Source of the DNA: an uncultured Clostridium sp.
GTDB taxonomy: Bacteria; Bacillota; Clostridia; Lachnospirales; Lachnospiraceae
DNA length: 58,742 nt
Direction: 5' to 3'
Assembly (NCBI GenBank): GCA_945917985.1
Contig: CAMEIH010000013.1
Span: forward strand, 1 to 58,742
Shown here piece by piece: positions 1-8,961 of the stretch. The notes beneath the pieces were generated by a model. That model made no database searches. It was not told the DNA's origin and saw nothing but the letters and a program-made list of their open reading frames with translations. Every line of letters begins with the position of its first letter. Positions within the stretch are counted from its first letter, which is position 1. The position numbers were made by a program, and so were the translations under genes.

Positions 1-2
1 TT

Positions 3-443
3 CTGTGCCTTGACAGTTTCCATTCTAACGTACATAATGTAACTAAAGACAGTAGCGAACTGGAAGCATGGCTGACCTTTCTAAGCGCCACCGACCCTGT
101 AGTAATCGGTGGACTGATAGAAGCGTTTCCCTGCTTTGCTCCCATCTATCAGGAGATGATGGAGTTTGCAAAAGATCCAAAGGAGCTGATCGGTATGTTA
201 TCGAAGGAACTGTATATCATGGATAAGAACATGGAGCGGCTGATGGTGTCCCAGCTGCAGGAAGAGGTGACTGCAGCAAAGGCCGAACGGGATGAGGCTG
301 TTGCCAAGGCTAACGAGATTGCAACAAAACTGGCTGTTTTCAAGCTGAAGTGCCAAAACAAAACCCCGGAAGAGATTGCAGATAGGCTTGGACTTTCTGT
401 GGAATATGTAAATTCTGTACTGGAATCTGATGATTTGGAGTAA
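3..443 (+). CDS. Rpn-family PD-(D/E)XK nuclease / putative transposase, C-terminal part
   Basis: This frame is open from the first bases of the window to the TAA at 443, so the 5' part of the gene lies outside. The visible 146 residues include a motif reading ELEAWLTFLSATDP, then a helical stretch with a coiled-coil-like run (QLQEEVTAAKAERDEAVAKA) and a short C-terminal tail. This is the usual C-terminal half of Rpn recombination-promoting nucleases, which are often annotated as transposases and multiply in Clostridia. The catalytic PD-(D/E)XK core would be upstream and cannot be judged. An internal ATG at 156 exists but is not the real start, because the family similarity begins upstream of it. 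The family call rests on the C-terminal pattern only and is moderately sure. Confidence 0.65.
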   Translation: MCLDSFHSNVHNVTKDSSELEAWLTFLSATDPVVIGGLIEAFPCFAPIYQEMMEFAKDPKELIGMLSKELYIMDKNMERLMVSQLQEEVTAAKAERDEAVAKANEIATKLAVFKLKCQNKTPEEIADRLGLSVEYVNSVLESDDLE

Positions 444-511
444 GCTATAGAAAGTGTTTAAGCCACATCAGAGGATCCTGAAATTTTGGATGCGGCAGAG
501 GAGAAGCTCTT

Positions 512-1201
512 GTGATAGACAGTAAAAAAGTAAAAGAAATCCTTTTTTCTCTGGGTGCGGATTTATGTGGAATTGCAAGTATAGACAGGTTCGACGATGC
601 ACCAAAAGGATATCATCCTCTGGATGTGATGCCTTCCTGTAAATCCGTGATATCTTTCGGATGCAGATTTCCTGTGGGAACATTATCCAGCAAAACACCG
701 GTTCCCTATACCAGAGTCAGAAATTCCATCACACCCAAAATGGATGCCATAGCACTGGATTTCTGCATTGAAATGGAGAAACACGGGATTGTCTGTGTGC
801 CGATCCCCACAAATGAGAGTGAGTGGGATAAGAATACGAACAGGTGGCGTTCTATTGTTTCCCAGAAACATGCTGCTCAGGCGGCAGGGCTTGGAACCAT
901 CGGAAGACACAGCTTATTGATCACACCGGAATTTGGAAGCATGATTTGGCTTGGCTGTGTTCTGTGCAATCAGGAGCTTGAACCCGATGAAATGAAAGAA
1001 AACATATGCAATGACTGCAACTTATGTATAAATGCTTGTCCTGTCAATGCCCTGCAAAACAGAGAGATCAATCAGAATGACTGCTGGAATTATGCATTCG
1101 GCGACGATGAAGAAAAGCAGACATGGCGAATATCCTGCCATAAGTGCAGAGATATCTGTCCCTATAATTTGGGAAGTCAGAATAAGGGACTTTCCTGTTA
1201 G
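512..1201 (+). CDS. QueG-like double [4Fe-4S] cluster protein
   Basis: A 229-residue protein starting at GTG 512, preceded by an AGGAGA-type ribosome binding site at about 498. The C-terminal part carries two cluster motifs: C166-x2-C169-x2-C172-x3-C176-P, and C209-x2-C212-x3-C216-P with an additional C191. This is the arrangement of the double-cluster domain of epoxyqueuosine reductase (QueG). The N-terminal part (LGADLCGIAS, then a conserved CKSVISFG stretch) also resembles QueG. The protein is clearly shorter than QueG, which is around 350-390 residues, and lacks the C-terminal HEAT-like extension. It probably belongs to the short paralogues common in Clostridia. It is an electron-transfer or reductase protein of unknown substrate, and a real queuosine role is possible but unproven. 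It is a single gene, convergent with its downstream neighbour, with which it shares stop-codon bases. Confidence 0.75.
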   Translation: MIDSKKVKEILFSLGADLCGIASIDRFDDAPKGYHPLDVMPSCKSVISFGCRFPVGTLSSKTPVPYTRVRNSITPKMDAIALDFCIEMEKHGIVCVPIPTNESEWDKNTNRWRSIVSQKHAAQAAGLGTIGRHSLLITPEFGSMIWLGCVLCNQELEPDEMKENICNDCNLCINACPVNALQNREINQNDCWNYAFGDDEEKQTWRISCHKCRDICPYNLGSQNKGLSC

Positions 1202-2043
1202 AACGGATACTCATATTCAAAAGAGGCGAAATCGGTCTTAAAAGCAAAAAGAGTGCGGCCTCCCTTTCGGAATCGGTAGGAGGCCTCACAGGATGCACTT
1301 TCATGGATAGTTCTGGTCATATTGCCTTTGTCCGGTGCCATTAGAGGATGTCCGGTCCTTTTCAGAAGTTGTGTTTCCAATTCCATATCACCCTGAGTAA
1401 TTTGAAGGCTTCCGTTTTCGATTTTAACTGCTTTGGCGCCCAGATAGGTGGCAAGTCTGTATTCGTGATTTTTCCATAACACGATTCCGATAATACCGGT
1501 AAAGTGAATGCCGGCAATAGGAATATCAGCCACGGAGAGCATTAAGGAACCGTCTTTAAAGAAACACTGTGTCCAGGCATATACTTTCGGAAACGAATGG
1601 CCGCGGTCTCCTTCCCAATATCCTGTTCCATTCTGAAAAAAATAATCCTGTTCATTGACAGATACCGTTCCCCGGACTGAGTGCTGCATGCTCCATACGC
1701 TGTGACGGCATTCCATGAAAGGGACCAGGGAAAACGGTCCCATAATATCATATTTTAGAGGAGAAAGAGAGCCAAAGCGCAATTGACCTTTTACAGTCAG
1801 CTTTGGAGTTTTCATGTTGAAACAAATGCCGTCCCTGGCAAAACGATTTTTGCCAATATATATTTCTTGATTTGTCCGGCGGAATGCCTTTGAAGGAAAT
1901 GTGGCTGTCCATACTCCGTCATCTGTAATAATCTGAATGGAACAGGTGGTCTTTTTCCCTGTCTGATGAATTGCCGGAATTACTGCTAATGTCTGAGTTT
2001 CAGATTGACATTTCATGTACCAGCCATAAAAAAAGTCACGCAC
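1198..2043 (-). CDS. Tocopherol-cyclase-like family protein
   Basis: A 281-residue protein starting at a GTG (complement of 2041-2043), with GGAGGT eight bases upstream. The central pattern GTGYWEGDRGHSFP followed by YAWTQCF is the signature of the tocopherol-cyclase-like family, which has a two-lobed beta-barrel lipocalin-like fold. In plants and cyanobacteria the family cyclises tocopherol precursors. In anaerobic Firmicutes, which make no tocopherol, the role is unknown. There is no signal peptide or membrane segment, so a cytoplasmic small-molecule or lipid-binding role is the safest reading. A cupin gene lies 69 bp upstream on the same strand, so the two may be co-transcribed. The final stop overlaps the end of the convergent Fe-S gene by four bases. 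Confidence 0.65.
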   Translation of the reverse strand: MRDFFYGWYMKCQSETQTLAVIPAIHQTGKKTTCSIQIITDDGVWTATFPSKAFRRTNQEIYIGKNRFARDGICFNMKTPKLTVKGQLRFGSLSPLKYDIMGPFSLVPFMECRHSVWSMQHSVRGTVSVNEQDYFFQNGTGYWEGDRGHSFPKVYAWTQCFFKDGSLMLSVADIPIAGIHFTGIIGIVLWKNHEYRLATYLGAKAVKIENGSLQITQGDMELETQLLKRTGHPLMAPDKGNMTRTIHESASCEASYRFRKGGRTLFAFKTDFASFEYEYPF

Positions 2044-2112
2044 ATTCCATTACCTCCGTGAATAGAATATTTCCTACAAATAAGATATTTCTTATTCTAT
2101 CCACAATCATCA

Positions 2113-2541
2113 TTAATATTCTTCTTTTTCGGCATCGGCTTTTGTCGGATGTATGGTTCCTTTAGGGTGATTTGGGGGTGCATACACAGAGGATACCTTT
2201 AAAGGAATCCAATCGGTATTGATGATATTGTGCCAGGCACCGGCAGGGATAAAAGCAACATCGCCTTTTTGCATTTCCTGCCGAAACTCCAATCGATCTT
2301 TTGTTTTTCCCATTTTTACTATCGCATGGCCCCGTTCGATTCTGACAAGCTGGTCGGTATCTGCATGCATTTCAAGACCGATATCTTCATAAGGTGGGAT
2401 ACACATGAGAGTCATTTGTAAGTGCTGTCCGGTCCAGACAGCGGTACGGAAATAGGTGTTTTGATCCGCCTTCTGTTCAATATCAGTTACATACGGGTCA
2501 GCGCCATAATCTGTTTTCTTTCTATCATAGCTAAAAATCAT
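2113..2541 (-). CDS. Cupin-domain protein
   Basis: A 142-residue single-domain cupin. A longer frame exists upstream, but the ATG at 2541 has GGAG six bases before it and begins the conserved sequence MIFSYDRKKTDYGADPYV. The cupin barrel shows motif 1 around HADTDQLVRIERG and motif 2 around GDVAFIPAGAWHNI, with His residues that can bind a metal. These small cupins are commonly annotated as mannose-6-phosphate isomerase-like or generic cupins, and their substrate cannot be derived from sequence. It lies upstream of the tocopherol-cyclase-like gene on the same strand and is divergent from the formate/nitrite channel gene. Confidence 0.8.
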   Translation of the reverse strand: MIFSYDRKKTDYGADPYVTDIEQKADQNTYFRTAVWTGQHLQMTLMCIPPYEDIGLEMHADTDQLVRIERGHAIVKMGKTKDRLEFRQEMQKGDVAFIPAGAWHNIINTDWIPLKVSSVYAPPNHPKGTIHPTKADAEKEEY

Positions 2542-2731
2542 AGAATATCTCCATTTTATTTTTCTTATAATATATTGATATGTGCCAAAGGAAAAATTTG
2601 TGCCGGAACACAATACCGTCTTCAAGGTGAAAAAGGAATTGTCTGTTCTTTTTTTGATGGGGATGATATACTTAGTTATGACTTAACATATTTATTTGAG
2701 AGATATGAAATTGAAAAGCGGAGGAAAACAT

Positions 2732-3577
2732 ATGCATTCACCTTTGGAAATTGCAAAAAATTTTATAGAGATCGGGATGCACAAGGTAAGGCTGTCCGCC
2801 TACAAAATGCTGGTACTTGGGATATTTGCGGGGATCTTTATCGGCTTTGCGGGGATTGCGGCTACTACGGCGGGAGCTACTATCGAGAATCCGTCCGTTT
2901 CGAGGCTTGTCAGCGCCTGTGTGTTTCCGGCAGGTATGGCCATGGTGCTGGTGGCGGGCAGCGAGCTCTTTACGGGGAATAACCTGATTATAATTGCACT
3001 GTTGTCTAAAAAGGTTACAGTTTTCCAAATGTTGAAAAACTGGTTTTTTGTGTTTATCGGTAACTTTATCGGAGCAGCCTTTGTTGCAGTCATGGTGGTG
3101 TATGGACGTGTACCCAATCTGTTTGACGGATTTCTTGCCGAAAAGGTAGTGGCAGCAGCGATGAGCCGTGTACAACAGTCTTTTCCGGAAGCATTTATCA
3201 AAGGAATCATGTGCAATATTCTGGTATGTATTGCCGTGTGGGCAGCTTTTGCGGCAAAGAAAGTATCGGGGAAATTGATGATGAGTTTCTGGCCGGTAAT
3301 GCTGTTTGTGCTCTGTGGATTTGAGCACAGCATTGCGGATATTTATTTTGGTGTGGCGGGAGTTCTTTCTGCCCATGAATATGGAATTGCGGCGGAAGGG
3401 TTAAGCTTTGGCACCTTTCTTCTAAATAATCTGTTGCCGGTAACACTGGGAAATATCGTGGGCGGTGCCGGTATCGTGGGATGCGGCTATTATGCAATGT
3501 ATCTGCAGCATACACCCGGTTTTGAACAGTCGATTGAGAAAGAGCAGGAAGAGATTGACGTTGCGGAAGAATACTAA
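2732..3577 (+). CDS. Formate/nitrite transporter (FNT family)
   Basis: An integral membrane channel of 281 residues. The ATG at 2732 is chosen because GAGGA (2720-2724) precedes it and the family N-terminus (MHSPLEIAKNFIEIG) begins there. Upstream in-frame codons lack a ribosome binding site. Six hydrophobic segments are visible, with the FNT signatures around AGSELFTGNN and TLGNIVGG, so the fold should be the pentameric aquaporin-like FocA/NirC type. It moves formate, nitrite or a related small anion across the cytoplasmic membrane. Which anion cannot be told; formate export from mixed-acid fermentation is plausible for an anaerobe. No pyruvate formate-lyase or nitrite reductase gene is adjacent. 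The C-terminus is acidic (EKEQEEIDVAEEY). Confidence 0.93.
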   Translation: MHSPLEIAKNFIEIGMHKVRLSAYKMLVLGIFAGIFIGFAGIAATTAGATIENPSVSRLVSACVFPAGMAMVLVAGSELFTGNNLIIIALLSKKVTVFQMLKNWFFVFIGNFIGAAFVAVMVVYGRVPNLFDGFLAEKVVAAAMSRVQQSFPEAFIKGIMCNILVCIAVWAAFAAKKVSGKLMMSFWPVMLFVLCGFEHSIADIYFGVAGVLSAHEYGIAAEGLSFGTFLLNNLLPVTLGNIVGGAGIVGCGYYAMYLQHTPGFEQSIEKEQEEIDVAEEY

Positions 3578-3700
3578 AGAAGTAATGACATAACCCTAAA
3601 AAATACCTTCTGAAGAATTATAGTATCCAAATTGACACCCGTGACAGTATAATGATAAAATCATTTTTAGGAAAACTATAACGACTCAGGAGGATTTTTT

Positions 3701-6700
3701 ATGCCTAAAAGGACAGATATTCATAAGGTATTGATTATAGGATCGGGACCTATCATCATCGGACAGGCCTGTGAGTTTGACTATTCGGGAACACAGGCCT
3801 GTAAGGCACTTCGCAAGCTGGGATATGAGATTGTGCTTGTGAATTCCAATCCCGCAACGATTATGACAGATCCGGAAACAGCAGATGTGACATATATTGA
3901 GCCACTGAACGTAGAGCGGCTGGAACAGATTATTGCAAAGGAACGCCCTGATGCGCTGCTTCCCAATCTGGGAGGACAGTCAGGGCTTAACTTATGTGCG
4001 GAGCTGAATAAAGCAGGTATTCTGGACAAATATAACGTGAAAGTTATCGGTGTTCAGGTGGATGCCATTGAGCGTGGCGAGGACCGTATCGAGTTTAAGA
4101 AGACCATGAATGAACTGGGCATTGAAATGGCCCGCAGTGAGGTGGCATATTCCGTGGAGGAGGCACTTGCCATTGCAGACAAACTGGGATATCCTGTTGT
4201 TCTTCGTCCTGCCTATACCATGGGAGGAGCAGGCGGCGGACTTGTATATAACAAGGAAGAATTAAAAACAGTCTGTGCAAGAGGTCTGCAGGCATCGTTA
4301 GTAGGACAGGTTCTGGTGGAGGAATCCATTCTCGGATGGGAGGAACTGGAGCTTGAGGTTGTCCGCGATGCCGACAACAATATTATTACCGTATGTTTTA
4401 TCGAAAATATTGATCCTCTTGGGGTGCATACAGGAGATTCCTTCTGCGCAGCACCAATGCTTACCATTTCCGAGGAATGTCAGAAAAGGCTGCAGGAGCA
4501 GGCTTATAAAATCGTGGAGTCCGTGCAGGTTATTGGAGGAACCAATGTGCAGTTTGCCCATGATCCTGTGACAGACCGTATTATTGTCATCGAGATCAAT
4601 CCCCGTACCTCCCGTTCTTCCGCTTTGGCATCCAAAGCCACAGGCTTTCCTATTGCACTTGTTTCCGCCATGCTGGCAGCAGGACTGACCTTGAAGGATA
4701 TTCCCTGTGGTAAATACGGAACGCTTGATAAATATGTGCCGGACGGCGATTATGTGGTGATCAAATTTGCCCGCTGGGCATTTGAAAAGTTTAAAGGTGT
4801 TGAGGACAAGCTTGGTACCCAGATGCGCGCCGTGGGCGAGGTCATGAGCATCGGCAAAACCTATAAGGAAGCTTTTCAGAAAGCCATCCGTTCCCTGGAA
4901 ACAGGTCGTTATGGACTTGGGCATGTGAAGAATTTTGATTCTCTTTCCAAGGAAGAACTGCTGAAGAGACTGGCAACACCTTCCAGCGAACGTCATTTTC
5001 TTATGTATGAAGCTCTTCGCAAGGGTGCTACCGTAGAGGAAATCTTTGAGATCACAAAGGTAAAAGCTTACTTTATTGAGCAGATGAAGGAATTGGTGGA
5101 GGAAGAGGAAGCGCTCCTCAAATGTAAAGGCAGTATGCCGGAGGATGAGATGCTGATCAGTGCCAAGAAGGACGGCTTCTCCGACAAGTATTTGAGTCAG
5201 CTGCTTCAGGTTCCCGAGGAGGATATCCGCAATCATCGCATCCGGCTTGGTGTGGAGGAAGCCTGGGAAGGCGTTCATGTCAGCGGAACGCAGGACAGCG
5301 CATATTATTATTCCACTTACAACGCATCCGATAAGAATCCGGTAAGTACTGACAAACCTAAGATTATGATCTTGGGCGGAGGACCCAATCGTATCGGACA
5401 GGGTATCGAGTTTGACTATTGCTGCGTCCACGCGTCACTGGCACTGAAAAAGCTTGGCTTTGAGACGATTATAGTGAACTGTAATCCGGAGACGGTTTCC
5501 ACAGATTATGATACTTCCGATAAGCTCTATTTTGAGCCTTTGACACTGGAAGATGTTTTAAGTATTTATAAAAAAGAAAAGCCCCTTGGTGTGATCGCAC
5601 AGTTTGGCGGTCAGACCCCTTTAAATCTGGCAGCAGAGCTGGAAAAGAACGGGGTAAAGATTCTGGGTACGTCACCTTCCGTAATTGATCTTGCTGAGGA
5701 TCGTGATCTGTTCCGCGCCATGATGGAGAAGCTTGAGATCCCCATGCCCGAATCAGGTATGGCGGTTAACGTGGAAGAAGCCGTTGAGATTGCAAACAGA
5801 ATCGGTTATCCCGTTATGGTTCGTCCCTCATATGTACTTGGCGGACGCGGCATGGAAGTGGTTTACGATGATGACAGCATGACAGAATATATGAAAGCGG
5901 CTGTCGGTGTGACGCCTGACAGACCCATTCTGATCGACCGTTTCTTAAATCATGCTCTGGAATGTGAGGCAGATGCCATCAGTGACGGTACCCATGCTTT
6001 TGTGCCTGCTGTGATGGAGCATATTGAACTGGCAGGTATCCATTCCGGAGACTCGGCCTGCATTATTCCATCTGTGCATATTTCCGCGGAAAATGTGGAG
6101 ACCATTAAAGAATATACAAGAAAGATCGCGGAGGAGATGCATGTAAAGGGACTGATGAACATGCAGTATGCTATCGAAAACGGAAAGGTATTTGTTTTAG
6201 AGGCGAATCCCAGGGCATCAAGAACCGTACCGCTGGTATCCAAGGTATGTAATATTCGTATGGTGCCTCTTGCAACAGATATTATCACGTCAGAGATTAC
6301 CGGCCGTCCTTCTCCGATCTTATCTTTGAAGGAGCAGGTGATTCCGAACTACGGCGTCAAGGAAGCGGTATTCCCCTTCAACATGTTCCAGGAGGTTGAC
6401 CCTGTTCTTGGGCCGGAGATGCGTTCTACCGGTGAAGTACTCGGATTGTCCAAATCATATGGTGAAGCATTCTACAAGGCACAGGAAGCAATTCAGTCAA
6501 AGCTTCCCTTAGAGGGAACGGTGCTGATTTCTGTTAACAGAAAGGATAAGGATGAGGTTGTAGAGATAGCACAGCGGTTTGCGGAGGATGGATTTAAGAT
6601 TGTAGCCACTGAAGGTACTTATGATCTGATCAGTGCCGCAGGAGTTCCGGCCACCAAGGTGAAAAAGCTGTATGAAGGTCGTCCCAATATCGCGGATATG

Positions 6701-6925
6701 ATCACCAACGGGGAAATTCAACTGATCGTCAATTCACCTGTAGGCAAAGACAGTGTTCATGACGACAGCTATCTTCGAAAAGCGGCCATAAAGGCAAAGG
6801 TTCCCTATATAACCACCATTGCCGCAGCGAGAGCTTCTGCAGAAGGAATTCATTACGTGAAGTCCCATGAGAGCAGTGAACTCAAATCCTTACAGGAGCT
6901 TCATAGCGAGATCCATGACAAATAG
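3701..6925 (+). CDS. carB: Carbamoyl-phosphate synthase large subunit
   Basis: A full-length 1074-residue CarB, the typical family length. It makes carbamoyl phosphate from bicarbonate, ammonia (supplied by the CarA glutaminase) and two ATP, for arginine and pyrimidine synthesis. Two homologous ATP-grasp halves are visible, each opening with a nucleotide-binding pattern (GPIIIGQACEFDYSG at residues 13-27; GGGPNRIGQGIEFDY near 560). An MGS-like allosteric domain follows from about residue 935 to the end. The start has AGGAGG at 3689-3694. No carA lies on either side: the upstream gene is the formate/nitrite channel and the downstream one an XRE regulator. The glutaminase subunit must be elsewhere on the chromosome. 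No pyrimidine-type attenuator could be made out in the 123-bp upstream gap. Confidence 0.98.
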   Translation: MPKRTDIHKVLIIGSGPIIIGQACEFDYSGTQACKALRKLGYEIVLVNSNPATIMTDPETADVTYIEPLNVERLEQIIAKERPDALLPNLGGQSGLNLCAELNKAGILDKYNVKVIGVQVDAIERGEDRIEFKKTMNELGIEMARSEVAYSVEEALAIADKLGYPVVLRPAYTMGGAGGGLVYNKEELKTVCARGLQASLVGQVLVEESILGWEELELEVVRDADNNIITVCFIENIDPLGVHTGDSFCAAPMLTISEECQKRLQEQAYKIVESVQVIGGTNVQFAHDPVTDRIIVIEINPRTSRSSALASKATGFPIALVSAMLAAGLTLKDIPCGKYGTLDKYVPDGDYVVIKFARWAFEKFKGVEDKLGTQMRAVGEVMSIGKTYKEAFQKAIRSLETGRYGLGHVKNFDSLSKEELLKRLATPSSERHFLMYEALRKGATVEEIFEITKVKAYFIEQMKELVEEEEALLKCKGSMPEDEMLISAKKDGFSDKYLSQLLQVPEEDIRNHRIRLGVEEAWEGVHVSGTQDSAYYYSTYNASDKNPVSTDKPKIMILGGGPNRIGQGIEFDYCCVHASLALKKLGFETIIVNCNPETVSTDYDTSDKLYFEPLTLEDVLSIYKKEKPLGVIAQFGGQTPLNLAAELEKNGVKILGTSPSVIDLAEDRDLFRAMMEKLEIPMPESGMAVNVEEAVEIANRIGYPVMVRPSYVLGGRGMEVVYDDDSMTEYMKAAVGVTPDRPILIDRFLNHALECEADAISDGTHAFVPAVMEHIELAGIHSGDSACIIPSVHISAENVETIKEYTRKIAEEMHVKGLMNMQYAIENGKVFVLEANPRASRTVPLVSKVCNIRMVPLATDIITSEITGRPSPILSLKEQVIPNYGVKEAVFPFNMFQEVDPVLGPEMRSTGEVLGLSKSYGEAFYKAQEAIQSKLPLEGTVLISVNRKDKDEVVEIAQRFAEDGFKIVATEGTYDLISAAGVPATKVKKLYEGRPNIADMITNGEIQLIVNSPVGKDSVHDDSYLRKAAIKAKVPYITTIAAARASAEGIHYVKSHESSELKSLQELHSEIHDK

Positions 6926-6960
6926 CAGTAAATAAAAGCATTTTTAACCAAATGCAACTG

Positions 6961-6999
6961 CCGGTTGTCAAATTTTCAAGCGCACTTGCTGGTTGTCAA
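6961..6999 (+). repeat. Pair of direct repeats upstream of an XRE regulator
   Basis: CYGGTTGTCAA occurs at 6961-6971 and again at 6989-6999, a period of 28 bp, in the gap between carB and the XRE membrane protein. A perfect 10-bp palindrome (acgatatcgt, 7027-7036) follows. Both could be operator sites of the downstream regulator; this is inference. Confidence 0.4.
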
Positions 7000-7108
7000 C
7001 CATATTTCATGATACATTTTTATCATACGATATCGTTAATTGTTCAGCGCCTGAAATGGCGTGACAGAACTGTAATAAGTGATAAGATTAAGAAAGGAAG
7101 ACAACAAT

Positions 7109-8104
7109 ATGATATTGGCGGATAAGATTATTTTACTCAGAAAAAAGTGTGGCTGGTCACAGGAACAGCTGGCAGAACAGCTTGACATTTCCAGACAGTC
7201 GGTATCCAAGTGGGAATCCGGAATGTCCATTCCGGATCTTGACAAGATTGTAAAGATGAGCGGACTTTTCGGAGTCAGCACAGACTATTTGTTGAAGGAT
7301 GAATTGGAAGAGATTACTCCTTCGGAAAAGGATGCAGACTCTTATGACAAGGAAGTGAAAAGCATTTCGGTGGAGGAAGCAGATTCTTACCTGACATTAT
7401 GCAGCAAGATGGCACGGCAAATTGCTTTGGCAGTAGCAATCTGCATATGTTCCCCCATTAGCCTGATTCTGCTGGGCGGTCTGTCGGAAACAGGAATCCT
7501 TCCGATAACCGAAAATATGGCAGGGGGCGTCGGAATGATCGTTTTGCTGGTTCTGGTGATCATCGGGGTTTCCATTTTTATTTCCACGGGAATGACGCTT
7601 TCCAAATATGAATATTTGGAAAAAGAAATAATTTCCCTTCAATACGGCGTACAGGGAATCGTTGAAAAGAAAAAGAATGAATTTGCACCGAAATATAGGG
7701 GTTGTGTTGTAGGAGGGACAGCACTTTGTATCTTCGGCGTAATCCCGCTTTTTGTTGCGGCAGCTTTGGATTCGGAGGATATTGTTTATGTGTGCTGCGT
7801 TGCGTTACTTCTTGCATTTGTGGCATGCGCATCCGTTTTCTTTGTATGGTCGGGAAACATAGAGAGCAGTTTTGACAAGCTCCTTCAGGAAGGGGACTAT
7901 ACGGAGGAAAAGAAACAGACAAGAAAACGAAATGCCTATTTCCCAACTATTTACTGGTGTCTTGCAACTGCGTTATATCTGGCAGTCAGCCTTACGAATA
8001 ACAGCTGGAAGACATCCTGGGTGATCTGGCCTGTGGCAGGTGTGCTGTATGCAGCATTGTATGGAATCTTAAGTGTGATTACAGATAATACCAAAAGAAA
8101 ATAA
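7109..8104 (+). CDS. XRE-family HTH regulator with C-terminal membrane domain
   Basis: A 331-residue protein. The ATG at 7109 follows AAGGAAG and starts the conserved sequence MILADKIILLRKKCGWSQEQ. Residues 1-65 form a Cro/C1-type helix-turn-helix (SQEQLAEQLDISRQSVSKWE, then DYLL), as in SinR-like regulators. The rest holds about six hydrophobic segments (roughly residues 105-130, 140-165, 195-215, 225-250, 280-295 and 305-325) with short loops. This puts the DNA-binding domain at the inner face of the membrane. Such membrane-tethered XRE proteins are common in Clostridia, and their signals are largely unknown. It is a single gene with its own terminator downstream and possible operator repeats upstream. 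Confidence 0.8.
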   Translation: MILADKIILLRKKCGWSQEQLAEQLDISRQSVSKWESGMSIPDLDKIVKMSGLFGVSTDYLLKDELEEITPSEKDADSYDKEVKSISVEEADSYLTLCSKMARQIALAVAICICSPISLILLGGLSETGILPITENMAGGVGMIVLLVLVIIGVSIFISTGMTLSKYEYLEKEIISLQYGVQGIVEKKKNEFAPKYRGCVVGGTALCIFGVIPLFVAAALDSEDIVYVCCVALLLAFVACASVFFVWSGNIESSFDKLLQEGDYTEEKKQTRKRNAYFPTIYWCLATALYLAVSLTNNSWKTSWVIWPVAGVLYAALYGILSVITDNTKRK

Positions 8105-8114
8105 ATATAAAAAG

Positions 8115-8167
8115 AAAGTCCTGTGCATTCCTGTCCGGAGACAGTGATATGCTACAGGACTTTTTTG
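8115..8167 (+). terminator. Rho-independent terminator after the XRE gene
   Basis: Outer stem aaagtcctgt (8115-8124) pairs with acaggacttt (8154-8163). An inner hairpin ctgtc/gacag lies within it, and a T run follows at 8161-8167. Confidence 0.85.
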
Positions 8168-8295
8168 TCAAAATTTAAATAATCAGGAAATATTTGTTGG
8201 TTGCTTTGCCAATTCCACCGATTTAAAATCATATTAAGCCGATGGGAAAATATGAACACGGCAAAAGGATCAAAAGATCAGAGGAGGAAAAGTTA

Positions 8296-8946
8296 ATGGT
8301 CAGAAAAATTATTCAGATAGATGAAGACAAGTGTATCGGATGCGGTATCTGTGCGGATGCCTGCCATGAGGGAGCAATCGGCATGGTAGACGGAAAAGCA
8401 AAGCTTCTTCGGGATGATTATTGTGACGGACTGGGCGATTGCCTCCCCACATGTCCGACAGGCGCGATCACTTTTGTGGAGAGAGAGGCTGCTGCATATG
8501 ACGAAGCTGCTGTAGAGGAAAACAAAAAGAGAAAAGCACAGCCTACGCAAGCAACAGAAGAGTCACGGCATGGAATTTCATCTCAGCTTAGCCAATGGCC
8601 GATACAGATCAAGCTTGCACCTGTTCAGGCACCCTACTTTGAGAATGCGGATCTGCTCATTGCGGCAGACTGTACAGCATATGCATACGGAAATTTCCAT
8701 CAGGATTTTATCAAAGGAAGAATCACTTTGATCGGCTGTCCTAAGCTGGATGCCGTGGACTACACAGAAAAGTTGACAGAAATCCTTTGCAGGAATACTA
8801 TCAGAAGTGTTACAATAGTGCGGATGGAAGTCCCCTGCTGCGGAGGAATTGAGTATGCGGCTGTAACAGCGTTGAAAAACAGCGGTAAGATGATTCCGAA
8901 ACAGGTGATAACCGTTTCCACGCAGGGACAGATTCTCGATAAATAG
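8296..8946 (+). CDS. Ferredoxin-like 4Fe-4S protein
   Basis: A 216-residue protein; ATG 8296 is preceded by GGAGGA. The first 70 residues hold a two-cluster ferredoxin domain: C-x2-C-x2-C-x3-C (CIGCGICADAC) and a second motif with a longer first spacing (CDGLGDCLPTCP). The remaining 145 residues form an additional domain with conserved Cys (ADCTAYAYGNF, GCPKLD, VPCCGGIEYA) and no recognised catalytic motif. In related genomes such proteins sit beside cupins and Crp-type regulators or hybrid-cluster protein genes, suggesting a role in redox or nitrosative stress. Here the cupin gene follows at 16 bp, so the pair is probably one transcript. The exact reaction is unknown. Confidence 0.85.
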   Translation: MVRKIIQIDEDKCIGCGICADACHEGAIGMVDGKAKLLRDDYCDGLGDCLPTCPTGAITFVEREAAAYDEAAVEENKKRKAQPTQATEESRHGISSQLSQWPIQIKLAPVQAPYFENADLLIAADCTAYAYGNFHQDFIKGRITLIGCPKLDAVDYTEKLTEILCRNTIRSVTIVRMEVPCCGGIEYAAVTALKNSGKMIPKQVITVSTQGQILDK

Positions 8947-8961
8947 CGAAGGAGGTTTACT

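Noticed and set aside
2422-2982. 186-residue open frame on the plus strand
   Set aside because: It overlaps the cupin gene and the start of the formate/nitrite channel in another frame, and has no family resemblance.
3632-3653. TTGACA followed by TATAAT before carB
   Set aside because: Only 10 bp lie between the boxes, too few for a normal promoter, although either box alone could contribute.
4298-5431. Long open frame on the minus strand inside carB
   Set aside because: It is antisense to a conserved CarB protein, has no ribosome binding site, and its sequence matches no known family; it is a shadow of the coding strand.
7027-7036. Palindrome acgatatcgt as a stand-alone operator
   Set aside because: A 10-bp palindrome in AT-rich DNA can occur by chance; it is reported only together with the nearby direct repeats.
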